From Exiguobacterium acetylicum DSM 20416 (GTDB lineage Bacteria; Bacillota; Bacilli; Exiguobacteriales; Exiguobacteriaceae): a stretch of DNA of 64,000 nucleotides. The notes under the pieces were generated by a model. That model saw only the letters and a list, made by a program, of their open reading frames with translations. It had not been told where the DNA came from and ran no database searches. This document shows, piece after piece, positions 35,296 to 44,124 of this stretch; the first letter of the stretch is position 1; each line of letters begins with the position of its first letter. The stretch spans positions 610,501 through 674,500 of the forward strand of contig NZ_JNIR01000001.1 in assembly GCF_000702605.1 (NCBI RefSeq), written 5' to 3'. Both the position numbers and the translations under genes were made by a program.

Positions 35296-36910
35296 ATGAG
35301 TACGAAGAAGAAAGGAATTTTGCTCTCATTTTTGATGCTGACGCTGCTCCTTGGGGGTTGTATTCGCATCCAATATGATGCGACGATCCATACCGATCAG
35401 AGTGTTACCTTAAAGACGACATATGCCGCAAAGGAACACCCAGTGGCGCGTTTACTGAATCTAAATCCGAATTGGAATAGTTATGTCAAACAGGCAGAAA
35501 AGAACGGCTATGCAGCGAAGACGTTCAAGACGAAGGATGACTATGAAGGGATCCGGATGCAGAAGACATTCGCGAACTTCAAGGATATGACGTCGATCAA
35601 GGACGAATGGAAGACAGGTATCGGTGGGATTCTGATTCCACCCGATACGAAGTTCGACATGAAAAAATCGGACGGTTTTTGGTTTGATACGTATCGACTT
35701 GATACGAACATCGATCTCAGTATCGATCGTTTGAATATCAAAGGCTATCAACCGACAGGACAGGTCAAGAAACTCGCCGATCGGTATATCCGTCAAGCCG
35801 ATATCGAGATCAAGCTCCACGGTCCGAAAGTGATCGGTCTCCAAAATGGTGAAAAGATCGACTGGTCGAATTACCATGATGTGTCATGGAAATTATACGG
35901 AACGAAAGCCAACCAGCTACAGTTGATTGCCTATGTACCGAATCCGACAGGCTGGATCATTACCGGTATCGTACTATTGATTGGTGTCGGATTATTCCTC
36001 TACTGGGTCTTTCATCGTGTCCGTAAACTACGTCGTCAACAGCTGAAGACGATTAGTATCTCACTTCTCGTCTGTTTGATCGTCGGGGGAGGGGCGTGGT
36101 GGCTATTTGCGGAAGATACGTCGAGTGCCCCACCGCCGACGCGACAGATTGTCACACAAGGAAAGAGTGAAATCGTGCCGACGTTCCTCGTCCATGGGTT
36201 GTTTGGGACGGAGCGGACGTTCGTTCCGATGATTCAAAACTTCACGAATAAAAAAGTGGCCGATGACGGAGGACGATGTGACGTGACACGCTCCGGGAAA
36301 GCGACCTGTAGCGTCAACCCCTCACCGACCGGCTACCCGCTTGTCCGAATCGTTTTTTGCGGACGATGAGGCAAGCCTTGCCGATCAACAAAAGTGGTTG
36401 AATGCGGCAATTGCCGCGTATGAAGCGAAACAAAAAGCGACCTTTGCCGATATCCAGCTCGTTGGGCACAGTATGGGTGGTGTTGATGTCGTCGCCTACA
36501 CGGTTCAAGAAGAGATGCCGTATCACGTCCGAAAAGTCGTGACGCTCGACTCACCGATCGCCGGCTCCGATTACGCGAAACTCGGCTTGACGCTTGCACC
36601 GCTCGGTACGAATACGAACAGTCCCGCGATCCGCGATCTGGCGAAAGGTTCTCCAGCGATGAACAATCTGACCCAGCGGCTCGAGACGTGGCCACGTGAT
36701 GTACTCGTCTATTCGTTTGGTGCCAAAGGGGGCGACTTCAATCTGATTTCGCTGAAGAGTTCATTTGCACTCGAGAACTATACGGATAACATCCAAACAA
36801 AATCGTATAAATATGATCATTTCACGATTCATCGCCGGGAGCCCGTCTTCCGCGAAATCCGCAATTTCCTGTTTAAAGAAAACCGGGTCACGGAGGAGGA
36901 ATCATCATGA
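35296..36910 (+). pseudogene. LppM-like lipoprotein fused to DUF915-type alpha/beta hydrolase, frameshifted
   Basis: The first frame (35296-36369) encodes a lipoprotein signal with lipobox LLLGGC, an extracytoplasmic domain like LppM/DUF3153, two membrane segments (about residues 214-236 and 253-270) and the start of a hydrolase domain (VPTFLVHGLFGTERTF). The second frame (to 36910) carries the nucleophile elbow LVGHSMGGVD and the catalytic His region YDHFTIHR. They join at a T6 run (36353-36358): removing one T gives RIVFADDEASL and an intact 537-residue frame. The ATG follows AAAGGATGTG. The last four bases overlap the next gene. Confidence 0.75.
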
Positions 36911-38361
36911 AACACGTCGTCATCGTCGGCGGAGGAATTGCCGGTCTAACGGCTGCTGCATTGATCGCACAAGAAGGGCATACGGTCACCGTCCTTGAGG
37001 GGAGCCGTGAATGGGGAGGGTCAGCCGGGAAGTTTACACGCCGGGATCTGACATATCCAGTTGGAGCGACCCTTGGGATGGGATTTGAGGCTGGCGGCAT
37101 TCATGCCCGTGTGCTCGATCATCTTGGAGTCAGGCATCAGGTCGAGTCACTCGACGTCGTCATGACGATTCGCATCGAAGGACGGACGATTCATTATTAT
37201 CGGGATCGCGATGCCTTTCTAATCGAATTGACATCACATTTTCCGGAGCAGGCATCGTCGATTCGTGCTTTCTTTGCTGAAATCGAGCAGATTCATGAGG
37301 CGATTCGTCCACTGATGGCAGAACTGCCGGCGTTGCCACTTCAAGATCCAGCAGACGTCAGGCGGTTAGTCCGTCACGCGAAAAGTGTTGTCCTCTTACC
37401 GTATTTTCCGATGACGATTGGTCATCTGTTACGCAAACATCGATTAGCGGATACGTTGTTCGCACAAGTGATCGACGGGATCTTACTCGACAGCATGCAG
37501 ACAGGGCAGGAAGCATCTGCTTTATTAGGGGCTGTCGCCTTATCGATTTATCATGACGGTGCCTATTATGTTCCGGGCGGCTTGTACCGGCTAGCCGAAC
37601 AATTGAAAGAAACAGCTGAGGCGAACGGGGCAATCTGTCTGCTTGGACGAAAAGTCACGTCGATTCGCAAGACGCCGGATGGTTTTTTGATCGAGGATCG
37701 GCGAGGACGTTTGACGCTTGCCGATGCTGTCATCTGCGCCGTTCCGCTTGAAGGTATCCGGGAAGTCGTCAGCGCGGATATGCGACGAACGTTACGACGA
37801 ACGTACCGACGACAAGAAAAGCTACAGCAATGGGCGACTTTTACGTATTATGCGGCGATTCCGGAGTCGATCATTTTGTCTGACGAAGCGTTCCGGCAAG
37901 TTCATGATTCGTCCTTACCTTCAGGTCATGCCTTCATCTCCCTCTCCCGTCCGGAGGACCGGTTACGTGCACCAGTTGGTCAGCGGACGCTGACGATGTC
38001 ATGCCATGTTCCAATCGGTACGTTTGATAAGACGGACCGGAAGCGCTACGACGAACAGGTCGAGACGATGTCGGCGATCTTCGAAGCTATTCTTGAACAA
38101 CAGTTTCCCGGCTTCGGTCAAAAGGCGATCGAACGCCATCCGGGTGGACCCGGTGCGTGGGTCCGCTATACGTTTCGACCAGATGGCGGAGTCGGGGGAT
38201 ATCCGCAACGTCCAAGTACGAGTCTCTTGTTCGCAGCACCGTTTCGAACGGGCGTCGATCACTTCTTTGCGATTGGGGACACGATCTTTCCAGGTGCCGG
38301 GACGATCGGTGCCACGACGTCCGCAATTCATGTTGCCCGACAGTTTGATGTCAGATTATGA
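36907..38361 (+). CDS. FAD-dependent oxidoreductase, CrtI/phytoene desaturase-like
   Basis: The 484-residue protein has an N-terminal dinucleotide-binding motif VIVGGGIAGLTAAALIAQEG with the following Glu (TVLEGSREWGGS), and a C-terminal FAD region GDTIFPGAGTIGATTSAI, both as in carotenoid desaturases and isomerases. No phytoene or squalene synthase is nearby, so the substrate is open: a carotenoid-type polyene or another lipid. It overlaps the hydrolase gene by four bases (ATGA), so the two form one operon. Confidence 0.82.
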   Translation: MKHVVIVGGGIAGLTAAALIAQEGHTVTVLEGSREWGGSAGKFTRRDLTYPVGATLGMGFEAGGIHARVLDHLGVRHQVESLDVVMTIRIEGRTIHYYRDRDAFLIELTSHFPEQASSIRAFFAEIEQIHEAIRPLMAELPALPLQDPADVRRLVRHAKSVVLLPYFPMTIGHLLRKHRLADTLFAQVIDGILLDSMQTGQEASALLGAVALSIYHDGAYYVPGGLYRLAEQLKETAEANGAICLLGRKVTSIRKTPDGFLIEDRRGRLTLADAVICAVPLEGIREVVSADMRRTLRRTYRRQEKLQQWATFTYYAAIPESIILSDEAFRQVHDSSLPSGHAFISLSRPEDRLRAPVGQRTLTMSCHVPIGTFDKTDRKRYDEQVETMSAIFEAILEQQFPGFGQKAIERHPGGPGAWVRYTFRPDGGVGGYPQRPSTSLLFAAPFRTGVDHFFAIGDTIFPGAGTIGATTSAIHVARQFDVRL

Positions 38362-38385
38362 GAAATCGTCGTAAAATGATGAAAG

Positions 38386-38409
38386 AAGCGACGCATCTGT
38401 CGCTTTTTT
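38386..38409 (+). terminator. Terminator after the FAD-enzyme gene
   Basis: AAGCGAC-GCATCT-GTCGCTT is followed by TTTT. Confidence 0.8.
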
Positions 38410-38485
38410 CACATTTGAGGATTATGATGAAGAAGAGTCGGGAACATGATATCCATGAACAGAAAGAGAGAAGGAGTGAAAAACC

Positions 38486-38773
38486 ATGGAGACATTCGAG
38501 CAAAAATGTCAGTCGTTCATTCAGGAACGACGACCTGAAGTCGGTCCGATTCAATTCGAGTCGGCACGTACGTTTCTCAATGCACGCGGTTTAAGTGTCT
38601 ACGAACGGATTTATCAAGGGAAAGAAGAAGTCCGATTAGCGTTCGTCGAGCAGACGAATGGTCAACAACTCGTTTCATTAATGGAAAATACATTCGGCAA
38701 CGGACTAGTCTATTTTGTCTCAACGGCAACCGCGACATGGGATGGCGACCGTTTTGGTGAATACACGTTTTAA
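38486..38773 (+). CDS. Small protein of unknown function
   Basis: The 95-residue soluble protein has no motif I recognise. It has no signal sequence or membrane segment; the C-terminal half is rich in Gly, Thr and aromatic residues. A good ribosome binding site (AAGGAGTG) precedes the ATG. It is flanked by terminators on both sides, so it is an independent transcription unit. Confidence 0.7.
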   Translation: METFEQKCQSFIQERRPEVGPIQFESARTFLNARGLSVYERIYQGKEEVRLAFVEQTNGQQLVSLMENTFGNGLVYFVSTATATWDGDRFGEYTF

Positions 38774-38782
38774 GTACATAGG

Positions 38783-38810
38783 GAGTCCCAGTCGATGACT
38801 GGGGCTCTTT
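38783..38810 (+). terminator. Terminator after the small orphan gene
   Basis: GAGTCCCAGTC and GACTGGGGCTC pair around GAT (one wobble) and are followed by TTT only. Confidence 0.7.
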
Positions 38811-38878
38811 CGTGTCGAAACCTAATCCTCATCCCGTTCGTAAGGTAGGTAAGTGACTCAATTGAAGGAGGAAACGAT

Positions 38879-40147
38879 GTGTCATCACTTGAACAACCTA
38901 AAACATCGACACGGCGGCTTGCGACCGTCTCGTTGATTTTCATGGCGGTCGGATTCGTCGTCTCATTGCCATTTAAAGAAAATGCGTGGATCTTTTGGCT
39001 CCAGAGTGGTTTTGAAGCCGGACTCGTCGGTGGGATCGCCGACTGGTTCGCGATCACGGCATTGTTTCGCCATCCACTTGGATTAAAGATTCCCCATACG
39101 AACCTGTTGCCGAAAAATCGGGAACGGGTCATCGAATCGATCGTTCATATGCTCGAGACGGACTTACTGAATAAAGAAAGTATCGTCGCGAAACTGCAGC
39201 ACATGACGCTCGCGGATCGTGTCATCAAAATCTTACGCTCGATTCTGGTTCTGCCTGCTTTTCGAGCGACCGTTACCGAACTAATGGTCGGTCTGATCCG
39301 GAAACTACCGAAAGAGGCGATTCTTGAGTTTGCGAATACCCGGGTGACGGAGACGATCAAAGCGTATCCGTCAAAACGGTTGGCTGTCCGGGCGATGCAA
39401 TTGAACGAGGAACGTCGACTTGATGAGTTGCTGATGGATCAGTTACTCGATTATGGGCAACGTCTGCTCGAAGATCCCGTCATCCGAGATCAGATTGGGC
39501 GCCTTGCCTATACGGCGATGATCGATCAAGAAAAGAATACGTTCTTGCGGGTGACGGCGCGAACCGTCCAAAAAGTCTATTCGGAAGAAAAACTCAGTCT
39601 GGTCATTCAAGGCGTCTTGTTGACGGTCATTCAAGATATGCGACACGTCCATCATCCGAATCGACTCGCGATTCTTGATCATCTGCGCCGCAATCTAGCA
39701 CAGTTATCGGTTGATGAAGAGCGTCTAGCAAAAATCGATGCCTGGAAGGCAAGCGAGGTCGACCGGTTTGACTTCGTTCCAGTCATTGAACGCGCTTATG
39801 ATGCTGGTCTGATTGAGCTCGAACGCTACTTGACGTCAGATGCCTTCTGGTCGGAACGGGCGATGCCGATGCTTTCGCGCGCCTTAGACGACTGGGAACA
39901 ACATCCGACGTTCAAGGATAGCAGTGATCAGTGGATGAAGGAGCAACTCGTTCGTTTCGTCGAACAAAATCACCAAAAAATCGGTGGACTCGTCCGTGAG
40001 AACTTAAACCGCTTCGATACCGAGACGCTGATTAATATGATCGAAGATAAGGTCGGCAGTGACTTGCAATGGATCCGGGTCAACGGAGCCTTGTGTGGAT
40101 TCATCATCGGTCTGATTCTTGGTGCAATCAAGGTATTCGTCGGATGA
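38879..40147 (+). CDS. DUF445 family membrane protein
   Basis: The 422-residue protein has a membrane segment near residues 15-35, the family signature AGLVGGIADWFAITALFRHPLG with PHTNLLPKNRERV, a long helical cytoplasmic region and a C-terminal hydrophobic segment (about 400-420). This is the YjiN/DUF445 pattern; the function is unknown. The GTG at 38879 follows AAGGAGG at eight bases. It overlaps the next gene by four bases. Confidence 0.88.
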   Translation: MSSLEQPKTSTRRLATVSLIFMAVGFVVSLPFKENAWIFWLQSGFEAGLVGGIADWFAITALFRHPLGLKIPHTNLLPKNRERVIESIVHMLETDLLNKESIVAKLQHMTLADRVIKILRSILVLPAFRATVTELMVGLIRKLPKEAILEFANTRVTETIKAYPSKRLAVRAMQLNEERRLDELLMDQLLDYGQRLLEDPVIRDQIGRLAYTAMIDQEKNTFLRVTARTVQKVYSEEKLSLVIQGVLLTVIQDMRHVHHPNRLAILDHLRRNLAQLSVDEERLAKIDAWKASEVDRFDFVPVIERAYDAGLIELERYLTSDAFWSERAMPMLSRALDDWEQHPTFKDSSDQWMKEQLVRFVEQNHQKIGGLVRENLNRFDTETLINMIEDKVGSDLQWIRVNGALCGFIIGLILGAIKVFVG

Positions 40148-40971
40148 GCCGCTGGACATATGATCTGACGTTGTCGGAAGCATTTGATTTTAAGGGTGTT
40201 ATGTCTCGTTTGACGGAAGACCCGTTACAAGTCGAACGTGCAGGGCGACTCATGGTTCCAGTCTTCATCAACGATCAGGCGTACATCACGACGATAGAAG
40301 CCATCGATGGTTACATGTTACGGATTGACGGTTCAGGACCACAAGCAGCGGTGCTGACGCAACTCAAGCGACGCTTTCGACTTAGTGAGCCGAATCCTGC
40401 GCAACGTCTCAAAGCGACGTCGTTACACGCGATCGTCGAACGGTTCGGCGATGAACGACTCGTGCTGGATCATTCACCATTCACGGCCTTGATCCGTTCA
40501 ATCATTCATCAACAAATCAATCTGACGTTTGCCCATACATTGACGGAACGTGTCTTTCGAACATTCGGAACGGTCCAAGACGGGATCATCCTTCCGCCGA
40601 CACCGCGCCAATTAGCTGCTGCGCGTCGTGAGGACTTGCTCGCTCTGCAACTATCAGGACGTAAAGTCGATTACTTGCTCGGCGTAGCGACGGCACCGAT
40701 TGATTATGATGGATTGACGTCAGCGACTGACGCAGAAATTGCTGAGACGTTGATTGCACTGAAAGGCGTCGGACCATGGACGGTTCAAAACGTCCTGATG
40801 TTCGGATACGGTCGTCCGGATCTCTTTCCGGCATCGGACATCGGGATTTTACGGGCTTTTGAACGGTTACTCGGGTATCGACCATCGGTGGAAGAAGCGA
40901 CACGACTGGCGGAAGAATTTGCTCCTGTCCGCAGTCACGCCGCCTATCTATTATGGCGTTCGATTGAATAA
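40144..40971 (+). CDS. DNA-3-methyladenine glycosylase II (AlkA-like)
   Basis: This 275-residue base-excision repair glycosylase of the HhH-GPD family has an N-terminal AlkA-like beta domain (about 1-105), then the helical core with IRSIIHQQINLTFA, the helix-hairpin-helix ALKGVGPWTVQNVLMFG and the catalytic Asp232 in FPASDIGI. It removes alkylated purines. The ATG overlaps the stop of the DUF445 gene (ATGA). Proximity to mutSL is suggestive of a repair cluster but may be chance. Confidence 0.9.
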   Translation: MSRWTYDLTLSEAFDFKGVMSRLTEDPLQVERAGRLMVPVFINDQAYITTIEAIDGYMLRIDGSGPQAAVLTQLKRRFRLSEPNPAQRLKATSLHAIVERFGDERLVLDHSPFTALIRSIIHQQINLTFAHTLTERVFRTFGTVQDGIILPPTPRQLAAARREDLLALQLSGRKVDYLLGVATAPIDYDGLTSATDAEIAETLIALKGVGPWTVQNVLMFGYGRPDLFPASDIGILRAFERLLGYRPSVEEATRLAEEFAPVRSHAAYLLWRSIE

Positions 40972-40981
40972 GGAACTATTC

Positions 40982-41010
40982 TTGTCACTCTATCGCGAGA
41001 ACGGTATAAT
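40982..41010 (+). promoter_or_regulatory. SigA-type promoter of ricA-mutS-mutL
   Basis: TTGTCA (40982-40987) and TATAAT (41005-41010, consensus) are separated by 17 bases, about 73 bases before ricA. Confidence 0.85.
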
Positions 41011-41082
41011 GAATGCGACAGAACGAGGAATCGTTCAGAATGCTAAGGGAAGCGACGTGTTCGCTAACGATAGAGGGGACGA

Positions 41083-41520
41083 ATGTGGATGTATACAGAT
41101 GAACAAATCATCGAAAAAGCCAATGAAATCGCCAAAATGATTTCAGAGACACCGGAAGTAGAACGATTTAAAGCGGCAGAAGCCAACATCAATGGGAATG
41201 AAAAAGTCCAAAAGATGATGAAACAAATCAAGTTCCTTCAAAAAGAGGCAGTCAACTGCCAACATTACGGCAAAACAGAAGCACTCGCACGTGTCGAAGC
41301 GAAGCTCGATAAATTGTTCGCTGAGCTCGATGAGATGCCTGTCGTCCAACAGTTCCAAGAAACACAAGAAGAAGTCAACGGACTTCTCCAATACATCACG
41401 GTGACGATCTCGAACGGGATTACGGATCAAATCATCGAAGCGACGGACGGAGATGTTCTCGCTGGTAAGACAGGTAGCGGCATGGAAGCAGAAAACAAAA
41501 GCGGCGGTTGCGGCTACTAA
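41083..41520 (+). CDS. ricA: RicA (YmcA) family RNA-processing/competence regulator
   Basis: The 145-residue, largely helical protein of the YlbF/YmcA family has core similarity to B. subtilis RicA (AKMISETPEVERFKAAEANI and ELDEMPVVQQF). In B. subtilis RicA joins RicF and RicT to adjust RNase Y cleavage. C-terminal Cys in SGGCGY, and another in VNCQHYGK, fit the iron-sulfur ligands reported for the complex. The ATG at 41089 has better spacing from GAGGGG than 41083, so the start may be two codons later. cotE, which follows ymcA in spore formers, is absent. Confidence 0.88.
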   Translation: MWMYTDEQIIEKANEIAKMISETPEVERFKAAEANINGNEKVQKMMKQIKFLQKEAVNCQHYGKTEALARVEAKLDKLFAELDEMPVVQQFQETQEEVNGLLQYITVTISNGITDQIIEATDGDVLAGKTGSGMEAENKSGGCGY

Positions 41521-41534
41521 TCACGAAATGAACG

Positions 41535-41564
41535 AAAAGTCGACGGACATCCGTCGGCTTTTTC
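41535..41564 (+). terminator. Terminator-like hairpin between ricA and mutS
   Basis: AAGTCGACGG and CCGTCGGCTT pair around ACAT (one wobble), followed by TTTC. It may only attenuate, as no separate mutS promoter is visible in the short gap. Confidence 0.75.
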
Positions 41565-41582
41565 TACGAATGAGGTGGAAGA

Positions 41583-44114
41583 ATGGAAGCAGTACACAAC
41601 ACTCCGATGATGAAACAATACTTCTCGATCAAGGCGGATTATCCGGATGCCTTTTTGTTTTATCGGCTCGGTGATTTTTACGAATTATTCTTTGAGGATG
41701 CCAAAAAGGTCGCCCATGAACTGGAGTTAACGCTGACGGCGAAAAATGGAAAGAACGCGGAACATCCGATTCCGATGTGTGGCGTGCCTCATCACGCAGC
41801 GAACGGCTACATCGAACAGTTGATCGAGCGTGGTTATAAAGTGGCACTTTGTGATCAAGTCGAGGATCCGAAGTTGACGAAAGGACTCGTCAAACGCGAA
41901 GTCATCCAAGTCATCACACCGGGAACGTTGATGTCCGCGTTGACGGAAAAAGAGAATCGGTACTTAGTCGCGGTCGTCGAACAGGACGGTCGTTTTGGGA
42001 TTGCTCGCGGTGATGTCTCAACAGGTGAGAGTGCCTTGACAAGTGTTGCGACACTCGACGGTGTAGTCAAAGAACTGAGCATCATTTTGCCACGGGAAAT
42101 CATCGTCACGACAGAGGAACACGAGACGGCGCTCGCGCACTTACGGATTCCACTGACGCGTAGTTCTCGGCGCGAATCGCATCCGCACGGGGATCGTGCG
42201 ATTGATGCAGCCCAAGCGGAAGCCTTTGCGGTGCTCTATGCCTACATGCACGATACACAAAAAAGAGCGTTGACACATCTACAACCCGCTGTCGTCTATA
42301 AAGCGAATGACTTCATGCAACTCGAGCCAAATACGGTCAAGAATCTCGAACTAGTCCGCTCGGCACGGACAGGAGACAAAAAAGGTTCGTTGCTTGGTTT
42401 ACTTGACGTGACAGGTACAGCGATGGGCGGACGGATGTTGAAACGCTGGCTTGAAAAACCGTTGTTATCGGAACGCGTGATCACCGAGCGGCTCGACGCT
42501 GTCGAGGAATTGTTGCAACACTACTTCGAACGTCAGCAATTAAAAGATACGTTACGCGAAGTCTATGATCTCGAGAGACTCGTCGCAAAAGTCGGTTACG
42601 GTACGGCTTCAGCGCGCGACCTCGTTCAATTGAAGTCGACGTTACGGCTGATTCCCCGCATTCAATCAGCGCTCGAGGAGATGATGAGCGAACGTCTTGG
42701 TCAGCTCAGTCTCGGACTCGATCCGCACGACGAATTGAGCGATTTGCTCGATCGTGCTTTCGTTGAAGCACCACCAATCTCAACGAAAGAGGGCGGAATG
42801 ATTAAGGCTGGTTATTCAGCAGATCTCGACGAGTTACTCGTCGCCTCAAAAGACGGAAAGACATGGCTTGCGACACTTGAAGCCAGTGAACGGGCAGCAA
42901 CCGGAATCAAGACGTTGAAGATCGGCTACAATCGCGTCTTCGGTTATTACATCGAGGTCTCACGAGCCAATGCCAAGCTGTTGCCAGAAGGACGGTATGA
43001 ACGGAAGCAGACACTCGCCAATGCCGAACGGTATATCACACCGGAATTAAAAGAAAAAGAAGCGCTGATCCTAGGGGCGGAAGAGAAGAGTGTCACACTC
43101 GAGTACGATCTCTTCTGTGGAGTGCGCGATGAAGTCAAAGGACATATCGAAAGCTTGCAACGGGTCAGTCGCCGGATCGCGGAACTCGACGTCCTCGTCG
43201 CACTAGCTGAGATTGCTGAAACGCACGACTATGTCCGACCAATCACGACGACGGGACGAACAGTTGATATTCAGCAAGGACGTCACCCGGTCATCGAGAC
43301 AGTCTTACCGCGCGGTGAATACGTCGCGAACGGGATTACCTTAAACGAAGGACGCGAGATGCTGTTGATCACTGGACCGAACATGTCCGGTAAATCGACC
43401 TATATGCGACAGTTCGCCTTGATTGCTTTATTGCATCAAATTGGCTCGTTCGTACCAGCTGCTCAAGCGGAACTGCCGATCTTCGATCAAATCTTCACCC
43501 GGATCGGGGCAGCAGACGACCTCGTCAGTGGACAGTCGACATTCATGGTCGAGATGGTCGAGACACAAGAAGCCTTGACGCGTGCAACGGACCGGTCTTT
43601 GATCCTGCTAGATGAAATTGGTCGTGGGACCTCGACGTACGACGGGATGGCACTCGCACAAGCAATCGTTGAATACATCGCCCGGCGCGTTGGAGCGAAG
43701 ACGCTATTTTCGACCCATTATCATGAACTGACGGTGCTCGAAGAATCGATTGATCGATTAGCGAACGTTCACGTCCGTGCCGTTGAACAAGATGGGCGTG
43801 TCGTCTTCTTGCATGAAGTACGCGACGGAAAAGCCGACCAATCGTACGGAATCCATGTCGCGCGGTTAGCTGATTTACCAGATAGTCTGATCGAACGGGC
43901 GCAAGTCCTCTTGTCCGAGTTCGAGCAGGCTGAGCCTGTTCCGGTCGCAGTACCTGTAAAAGCTCCTGTTCAGGAGGAGCCGATTGATCAACTCAGTCTG
44001 TTCTCAGATGCGGATCCTCTGCGAGAGACGATGGCGAGTCTTGATTTGATCAATATGACGCCGCTCGAGGCATTGAATACGCTGTATCGTCTACAAGCCG
44101 AAGCGAGAAAGTGA
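41583..44114 (+). CDS. mutS: DNA mismatch repair protein MutS
   Basis: The 843-residue mismatch recognition ATPase has the mismatch-wedge motif GDFYELF (F32-Y33-E34), Walker [14 protein letters not shown] at about residues 597-609, and Walker [17 protein letters not shown] with the signature FSTHYHEL. The C-terminal region contains a beta-clamp-like IDQLSLFSD. The frame is uninterrupted. mutL follows ten bases after the stop. Confidence 0.97.
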   Translation: MEAVHNTPMMKQYFSIKADYPDAFLFYRLGDFYELFFEDAKKVAHELELTLTAKNGKNAEHPIPMCGVPHHAANGYIEQLIERGYKVALCDQVEDPKLTKGLVKREVIQVITPGTLMSALTEKENRYLVAVVEQDGRFGIARGDVSTGESALTSVATLDGVVKELSIILPREIIVTTEEHETALAHLRIPLTRSSRRESHPHGDRAIDAAQAEAFAVLYAYMHDTQKRALTHLQPAVVYKANDFMQLEPNTVKNLELVRSARTGDKKGSLLGLLDVTGTAMGGRMLKRWLEKPLLSERVITERLDAVEELLQHYFERQQLKDTLREVYDLERLVAKVGYGTASARDLVQLKSTLRLIPRIQSALEEMMSERLGQLSLGLDPHDELSDLLDRAFVEAPPISTKEGGMIKAGYSADLDELLVASKDGKTWLATLEASERAATGIKTLKIGYNRVFGYYIEVSRANAKLLPEGRYERKQTLANAERYITPELKEKEALILGAEEKSVTLEYDLFCGVRDEVKGHIESLQRVSRRIAELDVLVALAEIAETHDYVRPITTTGRTVDIQQGRHPVIETVLPRGEYVANGITLNEGREMLLITGPNMSGKSTYMRQFALIALLHQIGSFVPAAQAELPIFDQIFTRIGAADDLVSGQSTFMVEMVETQEALTRATDRSLILLDEIGRGTSTYDGMALAQAIVEYIARRVGAKTLFSTHYHELTVLEESIDRLANVHVRAVEQDGRVVFLHEVRDGKADQSYGIHVARLADLPDSLIERAQVLLSEFEQAEPVPVAVPVKAPVQEEPIDQLSLFSDADPLRETMASLDLINMTPLEALNTLYRLQAEARK

Positions 44115-44124
44115 GGAGAATGCA

